Source: Argentina anserina
Taxonomy: Eukaryota; Streptophyta; Magnoliopsida; Rosales; Rosaceae
DNA length: 64,000 bases
Assembly: GCF_933775445.1 (NCBI RefSeq)
Contig: NC_065876.1
Location: forward strand, 15,624,001-15,688,000
Reading direction: 5' to 3'
Each line of letters starts with the position of its first letter. Within the stretch, counting starts at the first letter, position 1. The position numbers and the translations under genes were made by a program. The notes under the pieces are model-generated. The model made no database searches. It had not been told where the DNA came from and was given only the letters and a program-made list of their open reading frames with translations. Below are positions 54,447 to 64,000 of the stretch, piece by piece.

Positions 54447-55205
54447 TTATTGTGTCGACTGAACTGAATGTGGAAGAAGATACTGAGAGGATGTTGAGGT
54501 TACAGATGCAGATTGAGGCAAAGACCTTCCATTTGTTTCCTTCTTGTTTGTGACAGGGAGTAGATTTTCATATGAAATATATCGCCTCTCCCTGGAATTG
54601 CATGTGATTAATTTTAGCATGATATGAGCTGAATCAGCTGCATTCCAGGCCATGCAAACTTTTAAACAAACCAAGCATCAGCTTTTATATGACATATTGC
54701 ATCTTCTTCTATCCATTTTTGGCCAATGATATTTTCTTCCAATTACATAATACATCTGCTAAGTTTTAGTGTAACAATGTAGACTAATTTCCACTTGTAT
54801 CGAAAAAAACATTTCACTATATATTTTTGGATTCTTACGCCTCACAGTGTATCATCTTTAGTCTGTACAATTCTCAATCAAAGCAAATTTCAATCTAGAT
54901 ATAAAGAAATTACATTAAATTCACTTGGTATCTCTTGAACTCTTGCAATACCATCCAGATTTTTAACCATAATGTACCCAAAATTGCAATGCAAAAATGC
55001 AATCCCAAATATCTACATAATTCACCAAATTACACAACAACATTTTGACCCAAAATTTTATTTTATTTATATATATAAAAATAATAATAAAAGCATGGGC
55101 ATTATAGTAACATAACCATCCGAAATGGATAGGGGATAGTTGGTATTCAGATACCTATAAAACGTTGGCTTTCCAGAGTCTGTTACTCCCAAGTCTCCAA
55201 CGGCC
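54447..55205. other. Spacer between MLO and FKBP genes
   Basis: Contains the MLO 3'-UTR and the FKBP upstream region. AT-rich; no gene or repeat recognised. Confidence 0.4.
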
Positions 55206-57441
55206 ATGGCATCATCACCAATAAGGTGCTTGCATCTGCCGTCACAGTTGCACCACCAAACCCAGTTCGCTGGCAGTTCAATTTGGAAACCCAGCAACAC
55301 TAGGAGAACCCAAGTCCATGTAGTCAACGCAGAGCAGCAAAATGAAGCAGCAGCAGCCATTTCAAGAAGATCATGCGCCAATATTCTCATCACTTGGCTG
55401 CCGGCTGCTCTGACCCTCATTTCGGCGTCTCCAGCATACTCCGAGGCCAGACTGAGACGCAACAGGAAAGCCATACCTCTTGAAGACTACAAAACTACCC
55501 GTAATTACTTAGTACCAACTCAACTCTCTGTTTGTGTCTCTCTTTTTTGCTTATGTAGGATGATTGCTTCTACAGTTTGCATTGGGATTTGGATTGGTAT
55601 GTTATGTACTGAATGAGCATACAATATCTTGTACTCCAAGCAGGAGAGCAAAACCAAGAGAAATTGTTTGTGGTCATAAGTCATTGCAAGCTGTACTCGA
55701 GTCATATTGCTGATCAGTTATATACTCAATGCATTGCTTAAGTCCCAATTTGATGACACTCTTTTTTCAATTGTTCTACTGAAACTTTAATTGTGTTGAT
55801 CTCGGAATATACAAGAGTTAGATGACTTTGCAGTTTGGACCATCTATGTTTTTTTTTAATCTATCTGATGGACCATTTGTTATATAGATTATATTCATGA
55901 CCAATTTGAAGGTTGTGGAAGGCTTGTTAGTACTGGTTGAATTTGAGTTTAACCGATATTTTAATTTCTTTTTGCTATCTCAGCAGCTGATGGATTGAAA
56001 TATTATGATCTGGTCGAGGGAAGGGGTCCAGTAGCTGAGAAAGGTTCTACAGTTCAGGTATTTATGTTTTCTCAATTAAGTGATAGCTGGAATATATATA
56101 TCTCCAATGTAATTAGAGAGATGTTTTTGTATCATGTAGTTTGACATGTAAAGGCATGTATTGCACTGTGTGGTTGGTAAATGGATATATTTTTCCTCTC
56201 CGGTTAGGAACAATTATACTACAAGCTGATAGTTTATCCAGATGAACCTGATTAGGCTGTTGGTCCCCATTCCCCAAGTCCTAACAATGTGTGTACTGCA
56301 CCAATCTATTTTTGAAATTTTGACTTGTACTTCACAATTGCAGGTTCACTTTGATTGCTTATATCGTGGGATTACAGCAGTATCAAGCAGGGAATCCAAG
56401 ATCCTGGCTGGAAATCGTATTATTGCCCAGGTAATTTCTCACCTTACTTTTGATGACATATATATTAACACTTTTGCTCGTTCATGCACTACTTCTTTCC
56501 AACCAAATCAACTTGCTAGCTTTTCATAAGGTAAATTCTAATTGATAAATGAATTCTAAGGCACAGTTCCTTCTTTTCTAAATAGCCTTACATCTTCAAA
56601 GTTGGCGCTCCTCCTGGGAAAGAACGAAAGCGAGAGTTTGTGGACAATGCAAATGGTCTATTTTCTGCACAAGCTGCTCCAAAACCCCCACGAGCAATGT
56701 ACTCAGTAACTGAAGGGATGAAAGTAGGGGGAAAGGTGAAACACTTCTCTTTTATTTTGTTACATACATACATGCATGCATAATACATCTATATCATTGT
56801 CTTAGTTATCTCTATGTCAAATCAGCTTTTCCATTTAGTTTTGCAACTATTCATTCCCATATTGATATTGTACATTTCTTTTCCTTCTCTCTCCTTTCCA
56901 ATTGTATGCTCATTTGTCATCATATTCTGGTATCCTTGCAGCGAACTGTGATTGTTCCTCCAGAGGCTGGATATGGTCCAAAGGGCATGAATGAGATCCC
57001 TGTAAGCCACTTTAATCCTCATTGTCTTGCACTTTTACTTAACATGGGCCTACAGACACACACACAAAAACATACTTTTCACTCATTTTTGTCAAGAAAA
57101 TTTAAATTGCAGTAGTTCTAGTTCTGTTAGCTTGTAATATGTATCAAATCATTATTAAGTCAGGAAAACAAAATCTAGAAAGCGAACATGTTTCCACCTT
57201 ATAACTAGTCTTGCAATAGTCCTTTTTTACGCATAATTTTATCAGATCCACTACCCTAGCGTTATTAAGATGATGTAAATATAATATAAACACGATTAAA
57301 TTTGATATGTATAATTGTATATACATCCACCTGATACACCAAGTAGGGAATGAAATTTTTCACAAAATATATTTGCTGCAGCCTGGAGCAACATTTGAAC
57401 TGAATCTGGAGCTTTTGCAACTGAATCCACCTTCAGACTGA
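55206..57441 (+). CDS. Chloroplast FKBP-type peptidyl-prolyl isomerase (FKBP18-like)
   Basis: Six exons: 55206-55500, 55984-56057, 56344-56430, 56586-56735, 56942-57001, 57382-57441; total 241 residues. The N-terminal region is Ser/Gln-rich, followed by twin basic residues and a hydrophobic stretch ending in an AxA-like site (RRSCANILITWLPAALTLIS, then ASPAYSEA), which fits a stromal transit peptide plus thylakoid lumen signal. The FKBP domain runs from DGLKYYDLVEGRGPVAEKGS to the end, with VQVHFDCLYRG, MYSVTEGMKVGGKRTVIVPP, EAGYGP and IPPGATFELNLELLQL. The segment GKERKREFVDNANGLFSAQA is a lineage insertion seen, from memory, in plant FKBP18. Exon 2 has a CAGCAG double acceptor; using the second would drop one residue. 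Confidence 0.9.
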
Positions 57442-57663
57442 TGAGAGTGATCGAGCAGCCTGATACAGGTTGCGACAGTAATTAACCTCCAATTTTTTAC
57501 TGTAATTAAGAAGAGGCTTCTTTCGAAAAAAAAAAAAACAGAGAAGAAGAATAGGCTGTGTTGGAAGTTGAAACAAGTCAAACAACCTTATTCAAAGAGA
57601 AGTTTTGATCCTGAAGACGTGAATATTTTTTCTTAGTACCTAATTAAAAGATAGCGAAAAAGC

Positions 57664-57698
<35 letters not shown>

Positions 57699-58724
57699 CT
57701 GCATTTTCTGTATGCAGTTGGGATAGGAAATTTTACAGGTTTGATGTATGTAACAGGTTTCATCAGTGTGCAACTGTGCATCTTACCATAACTGTCCATC
57801 TATGAAGTGACGGGTTTTGTTTTGGCATGTACAGTTGACAGACTTCTTGTACTATACTGTCATCAATTCCTTGTCAGAGCATCCTAGGCTCCTATCAGCT
57901 GGTATTAGTTGATTTAGTTTCCAGGTTCAAACTACAGAGTACAGAAGGCTGATTATTAACTCTATATGTATCACTGCATGCGTGGGTTTTACTACAGCTA
58001 GAAGTTATTATTAGGGTTGCATGCTAGATGAAGCTCTAGAGTTTTCTAAATTTTCAGAAAACAATTTTAAGAAAGATTTATGATTTGATCGCATTATCAT
58101 AGCTTCATTCTCACAAGAAATTAATCAAAGATAGGTATATATATAATATATACTTGTATGATTATTCTGCTGTTGTGCTGTGTTCGATGATGCATGAAGA
58201 CTGTCCTTAGTTGTTTCCTACTTTGTCCACAATGTTTTACGTGACTGTACCACTAGGTAAAAATTGCAGCAGTTCCCATGCATATTTCAACTGAGTCTCG
58301 TTTATATTTCTACTTTAGATCAATGTTGCATAGCATTAGAAATCTAATAGAGCCTGCAAGAAAGACAATATTTCAGTCATTATATCTAAAACATACAATC
58401 ATAGAAACCTGCCTGAAGCAAATTGTCTCGGATCTCCGAGGTTAGCCACTAATGGTAAACAGAAAGCTTTGGTTATAATGCCAACATGAACTTCCAAATG
58501 TCCACGAGAGGCCATGTATATTATGGAAAGCGGCCGAGATATTCTGGCCTTCACGTTTATTTGATGGGAAATGTACGGATGCATAATTGATAATTATTTC
58601 GAACCAGTTCACTTGTGAGTGACATCCATATGACTCGGTTACTTATACAGAGAAATTTATTCGTGAATGTCTACGTTTTAAGTACCCTGCAACATACTCA
58701 ACTTTCCTTGATTGAATACTGACT
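57442..58724. other. FKBP 3' flank, no gene
   Basis: AT-rich spacer with an AT-dinucleotide run at about 57665-57699. No coding region or transposon end recognised. Confidence 0.4.
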
Positions 58725-59438
58725 TTGGAATGCGCTCTCTTCTCTAGTGTAATTACTCCGGTGGAAGTTGAGGAAATGAGCTCTCGGCATCGTCGTCACA
58801 GCTCTAACATATGCCATAGCTGCCTTGATCTATGTTTCATACATTCCGAGGCTGTACGTATCAATTCATTCGCTTGTAGTTATAGGCAATCCTTCACGTA
58901 CCTTTCGGAGGTCCTTTGTATACAAAGGAAGAACGGTGGACAGCAACGATTAGCAGCCAATCATGAAATATCTAATATGCTTCCGGATGAAGATTTTGTC
59001 TCGGAGATGGAGGAGTTTCTTCTTAATGGTGTGAGTAGTGATATAGAAGTGGATGCGGGCTTTGATGGAAGCAGTAATGGTTGTGGAGGACTGATTGACT
59101 TTGAGGATGGTGTGTGCATGCCTGAGTCTTTGGTGGAGGTCCCAGTGTATGAGCAACAGAAGAATACTGATGAAGATCTGTCGGACTGGTTGGGGTCAAT
59201 TGATTTTAGTCCTGAGGCAAATGAGTTCCTTGGCAATGCAACGCAGCCAGCACCACCACTAGAAGCTGAAGCCTCAAGTGAAGTTGATGTGCGTAGAGGG
59301 AGCGACTCCAGTGATGCTAAGGTTGATGAAGACTGGCTCATGGCTTTTATGGAAGGTCAAGAGAATGAAGTAATGCAGAACACCATGGAAGTTGGAGAAT
59401 GGAATGCATGCTGCTGCTTATGTAGATTTTGGCTATAA
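58725..59438 (+). CDS. Unassigned acidic ORF
   Basis: Open for 237 codons from 58725, but the part with a protein-like composition begins at the ATG at 58977 (154 codons): MLPDEDFVSEMEEFLLNGVS, then acidic Ser-rich text with two repeated themes, EDLSDWLGSIDFSPEANEFL and VDEDWLMAFMEGQE. It has many Asp/Glu and few basic residues, with hydrophobic residues spaced among acids as in transcriptional activation regions (inference). The stretch before 58977 and the cysteine-rich end (NACCCLCRFWL) may be intron or UTR text. No domain is recognised. It could be an exon of a gene interrupted downstream, a gene fragment, or a small real gene. Confidence 0.35.
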   Translation: MECALFSSVITPVEVEEMSSRHRRHSSNICHSCLDLCFIHSEAVRINSFACSYRQSFTYLSEVLCIQRKNGGQQRLAANHEISNMLPDEDFVSEMEEFLLNGVSSDIEVDAGFDGSSNGCGGLIDFEDGVCMPESLVEVPVYEQQKNTDEDLSDWLGSIDFSPEANEFLGNATQPAPPLEAEASSEVDVRRGSDSSDAKVDEDWLMAFMEGQENEVMQNTMEVGEWNACCCLCRFWL

Positions 59439-59494
59439 TCTGACATTTTAGTCTATAGTTTTCTCTGTTTAAGAGAATGAATCATGTAACTTCA

Positions 59495-59496
<2 letters not shown>

Positions 59497-59534
<38 letters not shown>
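59497..59534. repeat. Poly-C tract, 38 bases
   Basis: An uninterrupted run of 38 C between the acidic ORF and the solo LTR. Runs of this length are rare in plant DNA and hard to sequence, so its true length is doubtful. Confidence 0.9.
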
Positions 59535-59535
<1 letters not shown>

Positions 59536-60109
59536 TATATTCAACTTATGAAAATATGGGTGTGAGGGCCAAACCCCCCAGCTAGACTGGGTTCCAGCCC
59601 TCCTTCAAATCGTCAGTCTCCAATCTTCAGTCTCCTTGGCATGAAATTACTATATCTGACGAATACTATACGCTTGAGGACAAAACGCAATTTCGACTGC
59701 GATAACTTAGAATGAACATTGGGTTTGTTTTTAACGTTCCTAGTCTGTACAGACAGGATAGTTCCCGTGTAATTGTTCTGATTTGCAGTTTTTGTAATAA
59801 CCCTAAATTCAAATACATTATTTGAATTAATTTGAGTTCTATAAAGACATGATTTTCAGTTTAAATGAATATGATTGTTTGCAAACGTTACGAAACGGAA
59901 ACGGAAACGTTCCGAGAACGTTTAATAAGAAAACGTTACGTTTCCGAACGAATTTATCGACTTTTATTTCGTCGCCCGGTTGCGAAAACTTTCTTCACGA
60001 AAGTTGTAGAGCTCGTCGATACGAGTTCGTGAGTATGTGACGCGTTCGAATCGGACGTCGTATGTAAAGGTTATTAACGATAGAAGTTGTTTCCGATTTT
60101 AGAATTTGG

Positions 60110-60118
60110 TATAAATAG
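60110..60118 (+). promoter_or_regulatory. TATA box of the solo LTR
   Basis: TATAAATAG, 318 bases inside the LTR and followed about 60 bases later by a pyrimidine-rich leader. It could still drive transcription to the right; unproven. Confidence 0.5.
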
Positions 60119-61080
60119 AACCATTTTGTTTTAGGGTTTCCATTTGTGGAAACCCCTTCCCCTCACTCACCCCGCCGCTCTCACCCTCTCTCCCTCGGTT
60201 CTCTCTCTCTCCCTTGGTTCTCTCTCTCCCCAACCTCCTCTCCCTCTCGACCCCGCCATCTCCCATCTCCCACCTCCCATCTTCAATCTCCCTCTCCCTC
60301 TCGACCCGAACTCTCTATTTCTCCCCCGCCTCTTCCCCGATCCCACGCGGAAGATCGAAGCTCGGGGGGGCCTCAACGCCGTGCTTCCCCATCGTCGACG
60401 AGCTCGGGCAAGCTCGCCACCACCCCTCCTCACCCTGGAACCCCCGCGCCGAAGGATCGAGCCTCGAGTCGTCGTACCTCCATTGCTGCTCGACCTCCTC
60501 CACCGGCACCTCAAGTCGATTCAAGGTTCAAGGTAAGGACAGATGATTTTGATGTTGTGCGTGTGCTTGTCTGTTGATTTGAGGGTGATTGGGAGATTAG
60601 GGATTCGATTTGGAGAGATTGGGAATGAAATCGGCAGTGAAGGAGGGTGGGAGATACCGCCGCCTAGAGGCGGCGCGTGAGGAGACTAGGGGTGGCCTAG
60701 GGGTAGGCGGAGGCCGTAGGAAGATAGAGGAGGAGGAGGGGGAGAGTTTCGGCACGGCGGTGGCATCACACGCGCCTTGGTTGGCGTCGGCGCGTGGGCC
60801 CCACGCGCGGCCGGCCGGAGGTGGCGCGTGTGCCACACGCGCCGCCGTGTGCGGTGGTGCGATCAGTTTTGACAGAAGGGTATTTTGGTAAATTACCTAA
60901 ATGTAAATGTAAATTTTATTTACGACGGTAAATGTAATTAAGTTTTACCTACGGTAAATGTAATTATAAATTACTTTCAGTAAATGTAAAAAGTAATTTG
61001 TAAAAGGGTAATTTAGTAAATTTTATTTACTGAGATTGTATTTACCTTTAAACAGTACGTATATGTATATAAATACGTAT

Positions 61081-61167
61081 ATAATATTTATACGTACATA
61101 AATACGTATATAATATTTATACGTACATAAATACGTATATAATATTTATACGTACATAAATACGTAC
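61081..61167. repeat. 29-bp tandem repeat, three copies, inside the LTR
   Basis: Three head-to-tail copies of a 29-bp unit starting ATAATATTTATACGTACATA (61081, 61110, 61139). A partial copy precedes and another follows. There are no spacers between units, so this is not a CRISPR. Confidence 0.9.
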
Positions 61168-61751
61168 TAATCATGTATTTGTACAGTAACCGTGAATAGT
61201 AACCGTGAACAGTAACTTCGTATAAACCAAAATTGCTGAACAGTAACCGTTTATTACTGTTTTGGCATTTAAAGGTTTACGAAATGTTTCTAAATTCCTT
61301 TCTTATCTTTTCAAGGTGATCTATAAAGCGAGGAAAGGAAATTATCTTCGGAAATGGTAGGATTCACGCTCAAGTCAATAAAGTGAGTAAAATCTCACTG
61401 AATTACGAATCTACCCTCGTGGTGATTCAACATTTTTGCAAGTCTGTTTATCAAATGAATTACAACATGTATATAATTTAGTGAACTACATATATACGGT
61501 ATAATGGTAATAAGTATATATATATATATATAGTTCATTAAATTACGTACTGTTATTAATTCATTAAAAATAGTCATCTCGATGACGAAAGTTTGTGAAT
61601 TGAGCATGTGTGCTGAAATATGACATGTATAAGATATAGTGGACTATATATATATTGTATAAATGGTAAATAAGTACGAATATATATAGTTCGCTATGTA
61701 ATATACTGTTATGATTTTATTGTAATTCTATTGTGCATGTGATTTGAATTG

Positions 61752-61863
61752 TACAATATGATGTGAGATTATTGTACGTGATTTTTAACATTGAGATTGT
61801 TAAAATGTGAATTGTCTTCGGACCTGATTTTTGGTACAATATGATGTGAGATTATTGTACGTG
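61752..61863. repeat. 29-bp direct repeat with internal palindrome, in the LTR
   Basis: The same 29 bases occur at 61752-61780 and 61835-61863. Each carries GTACAAT near one end and ATTGTAC near the other, so each can form a hairpin. Confidence 0.85.
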
Positions 61864-62695
61864 TTTGGCAAGTCGAAACCTAGCCTTTGGCCGGGCGAAA
61901 GTTACGATACAGTTAGAGCTCTAGTCTGTCTGCCTTTGTACTGCATGTGAGGTAACGGGTGGTTATCTGCTCATGGGTACTCAGTTATTTTGGATGTTGG
62001 GTAGCGGGTGGCTATCCAATATCAACGGTGTATTACGAGAGGGGTAACGGATGTGTACCAGCGTTCTTGGTACCCGTATTATAAATGCATTGGGTAACCA
62101 GAAGGGTTACTTAATTTCCTCATGAGCGTTTTGTTTCACATTTCTTTGGGTCAACCAGATGGGCTGACCATTGACTCATGAGGGCATTTATATTTGTTGT
62201 TTTGTGATCTTTCGTATATTTTGATATGCGAATTATATTTTTGATTTTACTCATACGAGCTATAAGCTTACCGGGTTTGTGTTTACAATCTCGGTGCACC
62301 AATTCGATGGTGTAGGGGATAATTCCGCAGGTGCTGATTAGTGGAGGTTGAGTGACGGCTACAGAGGCTCGAAGTCGTTCGGATCCTACTTGTGGTGAGA
62401 TTTTAGCATGGATTCGTGTGTGAGGATTTGTGTATTTTCATTGGTGAGATTGTGAGTGATTTGTGAGGATTATTACATTTCCATTTTGTGTATGGATTAT
62501 AATTTGGGTTGTAATAATTGGTTGTCTGAGTTGTATTGAGAACTCAGAATTGATCCGCTGTTACACTTTAATGATTTCGATTTATTTGAGATTATTTGTG
62601 TTTAACGACTTTAGAATTTTGAGTTTTTAGGCTCGAAATTTTGGGGTCGTTACAGTTTTGCTCTCTGCGAGTGTTGAAATAGACGTCAGAATCGA

Positions 62696-63047
62696 ATGTT
62701 AAATATCATAGAAGTGCAACCTATGTTGCACGGAGGACATGGATACGACGATACGACAAATCTTAAAAACACATCTTTCGATACGGTAAAATAAAAATTA
62801 ATTCTATATTTTTTTAATACATAAATCTCCAAATTGGTAAACCTAGTCTTCTTCTTTAATTTCTAGTTCAATTATACTCTCAATTTTAGTTCGATTTTTC
62901 TCTGTTTTATATATGATTTACTTAAATTGTTTTACACAAATTAACTATGATCGTTGATTTAACATCGAACAATCGGAGCCGTTAGATCAAATTCCAATAT
63001 CATATTTAGGCTATTAACTCTAAGACTTAAGAAAATTTTCGGTCTAT

Positions 63048-63095
<48 letters not shown>

Positions 63096-63910
63096 CGACA
63101 ACACAACCACACCAACTCTCTCACCTTCTCCACCGAACTCACCACTGCCACCACCTCTCTTCGTTCTCTCCGCTGCCGTCCAGCCACTAATCATACATGC
63201 ATTATCACCACGGTGTTCCTCTCCTCTTTATCTATTGAGCCATATCCATCAATCATCATCTCAGCCCAAATTACAGTTCCGTCGGGAACTGTAGCAGTAT
63301 TGAGCTTCCATGGAATCCGATTTGCAGTTCTAGATTCCAATGAGCTTCTGTGGGTAAGCTTGGCTTTGTATCTTCATATGTACCTACTCGATCACCCATT
63401 TGATTTCTTTAATCATGATCTATTTTGGGTTCTTCCTTTTCTGCATCTTCACCATTGTTAATCCGCCGCAGTCGACATCCTTTCAGCGTAACTAAGACTC
63501 CTTGATAAGTAAATTGGTCATCTTTTGGTAAGCCCAACATCCTTCCTTCCTTCCCATTTCACTTCCACCTTAATTTCCTCTGAATTGAAAACTAATTCAA
63601 TCATCTCTTTTCTGGGTTTAACACTGCTACACACCACCGTCGAATTCGTCTTTCACGGCGACATTTTGGGTCATTGTGAAGTTGTGGTGTCGGTTAACGT
63701 ATCGGAAAGTCAAAATTTTCAAAAACGCCATGTGGCGTGTCCGATACTGAAAAAAGGTGTATCGTATCGCAGTGTCCGGACGTATCGGACACGGTGACAC
63801 GCCTCCAAGTGCCGTGTCCGTGCAACATAGAATGCAATCAAACGTTCAAATTCTTGTAAAATATAACTGCCCTGATGGCTATTTTACATGTTAAATATCA
63901 TAGAAGTGCA
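62696..63910. repeat. 23-bp direct repeat bracketing the hAT element
   Basis: An identical 23-base string (beginning ATGTTAAATATCATAGAAGT) occurs at 62696-62718 and 63888-63910. The left copy overlaps the left target-site flank of the hAT element; the right copy is 58 bases beyond the element. Confidence 0.9.
62721..63830. mobile_element. hAT-type non-autonomous element
   Basis: It starts CTATGTTGCACGGA and ends TCCGTGCAACATAG, a perfect 14-base inverted pair. Flanking 8-mers are AGTGCAAC and AATGCAAT (6 of 8). Subterminal text repeats CGATACG/CGTATCG motifs (for example GTATCGTATCGCAGTGTCCG). A (CT)n tract lies at 63050-63091. The ORFs inside (63213-63461, 63525-63797) show no transposase motif. 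Confidence 0.75.
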
Positions 63911-64000
63911 TTCTGATTAAAGGGAAGCAGTCATTGCAATCATGAAGGATCTGTTATGGCTCCACCGGTAGGCTACTTTTATTTACCGGCTGCAAGACTT
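63911..64000. other. Right edge, unassigned
   Basis: The last 90 bases show no feature. An ATGGCTCCACCGG occurs at 63956, but nothing after it can be judged before the window ends. Confidence 0.3.

Larger units (their letters stand above)
59793..62654 (+). mobile_element. Solo LTR with perfect 5-bp target duplication
   Basis: A 2,862-bp sequence from TGTAATAACCCTAAAT to TTTTGGGGTCGTTACA. The ends are inverted relatives (complement of the right: TGTAACGACCCCAAAA) with TG...CA termini, flanked by GTTTT on both sides (59788-59792 and 62655-62659). No gag, pol or priming site is inside, so it is the product of LTR-LTR recombination. A TATA box, TATAAATAG, lies at 60110-60118, followed by a CT/CCCTCTC-rich leader-like stretch whose Ser/Pro ORFs are artefacts. 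Ends and length suggest a Gypsy element. No second LTR or internal region occurs in the window. Confidence 0.88.

Noticed and set aside
60144..60891. Several overlapping Ser/Pro/Arg-rich ORFs of 70-143 codons as genes
   Set aside because: They overlap in most frames of a CT- and GC-rich leader region of the solo LTR, have no domain and arise from composition.
61081..61167. Short regularly repeated units as a CRISPR array
   Set aside because: The 29-bp units are directly adjacent with no unique spacers, lie within an LTR, and the DNA is from a plant.
63213..63797. Two ORFs in the right-end hAT element as transposase
   Set aside because: No hAT catalytic or dimerisation motif; the element appears non-autonomous.

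Overview
This is nuclear DNA from a flowering plant, most likely a eudicot. Genes have many small exons with GT-AG introns, intergenic DNA is AT-rich, and two proteins carry chloroplast-type N-termini (GAPB, an FKBP). One plant-specific family is present twice (MLO). The gene content and repeats would fit a Rosaceae genome, but that is an impression from memory, not a demonstrated assignment. I see no CRISPR, operon, organellar or bacterial content.

Layout, left to right. An IRE1-type ER stress sensor (minus strand) runs off the left edge, followed by a Mutator-like MITE with a hAT element nested in it (2.8-4.1 kb). Chloroplast GAPB (6.4-9.0 kb, minus) and a small chloroplast membrane protein gene (9.8-13.3 kb, minus) come next, then a second nested MITE region (13.8-14.9 kb). 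A clade V MLO gene carrying the D-F-S-F tail motif occupies 17.3-21.4 kb (plus). A repeat district follows at 22-28 kb: a dead PIF/Harbinger transposase, a broken copy of the first exons of an eIF3e gene, and a three-deep stack in which a hAT element sits in a solo LTR that sits in a MITE. Genes resume with TAF4 (29.2-35.8 kb, plus), a DHHC palmitoyltransferase (38.8-43.1 kb, plus), a 140-residue protein of unknown function (44.3-46.5 kb, minus) and, head to head with it, a large TAF1C-like gene (47.4-50.1 kb, plus) that carries a one-base frameshift. A second MLO gene (50.9-54.4 kb, plus), a chloroplast FKBP isomerase (55.2-57.4 kb, plus) and an unassigned acidic ORF (59 kb) follow. The right end holds a complete solo LTR with a perfect 5-bp target duplication (59.8-62.7 kb) and a 1.1-kb hAT element (62.7-63.8 kb).

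The genes are unrelated housekeeping, photosynthesis, transcription and membrane genes; there is no functional cluster beyond the two MLO copies about 30 kb apart in the same orientation. I found no convincing undescribed molecular system. The most informative material is the layered transposon history, readable from target-site duplications, the eIF3e pseudogene fragment, the intron difference between the two MLO genes, and the frameshift in the TAF1C-like gene. Exon coordinates were read by eye from splice signals and reading-frame continuity. Multi-exon totals divide by three for every gene modelled as complete; the frameshifted TAF1C-like gene and the edge-truncated IRE1 gene are the exceptions.
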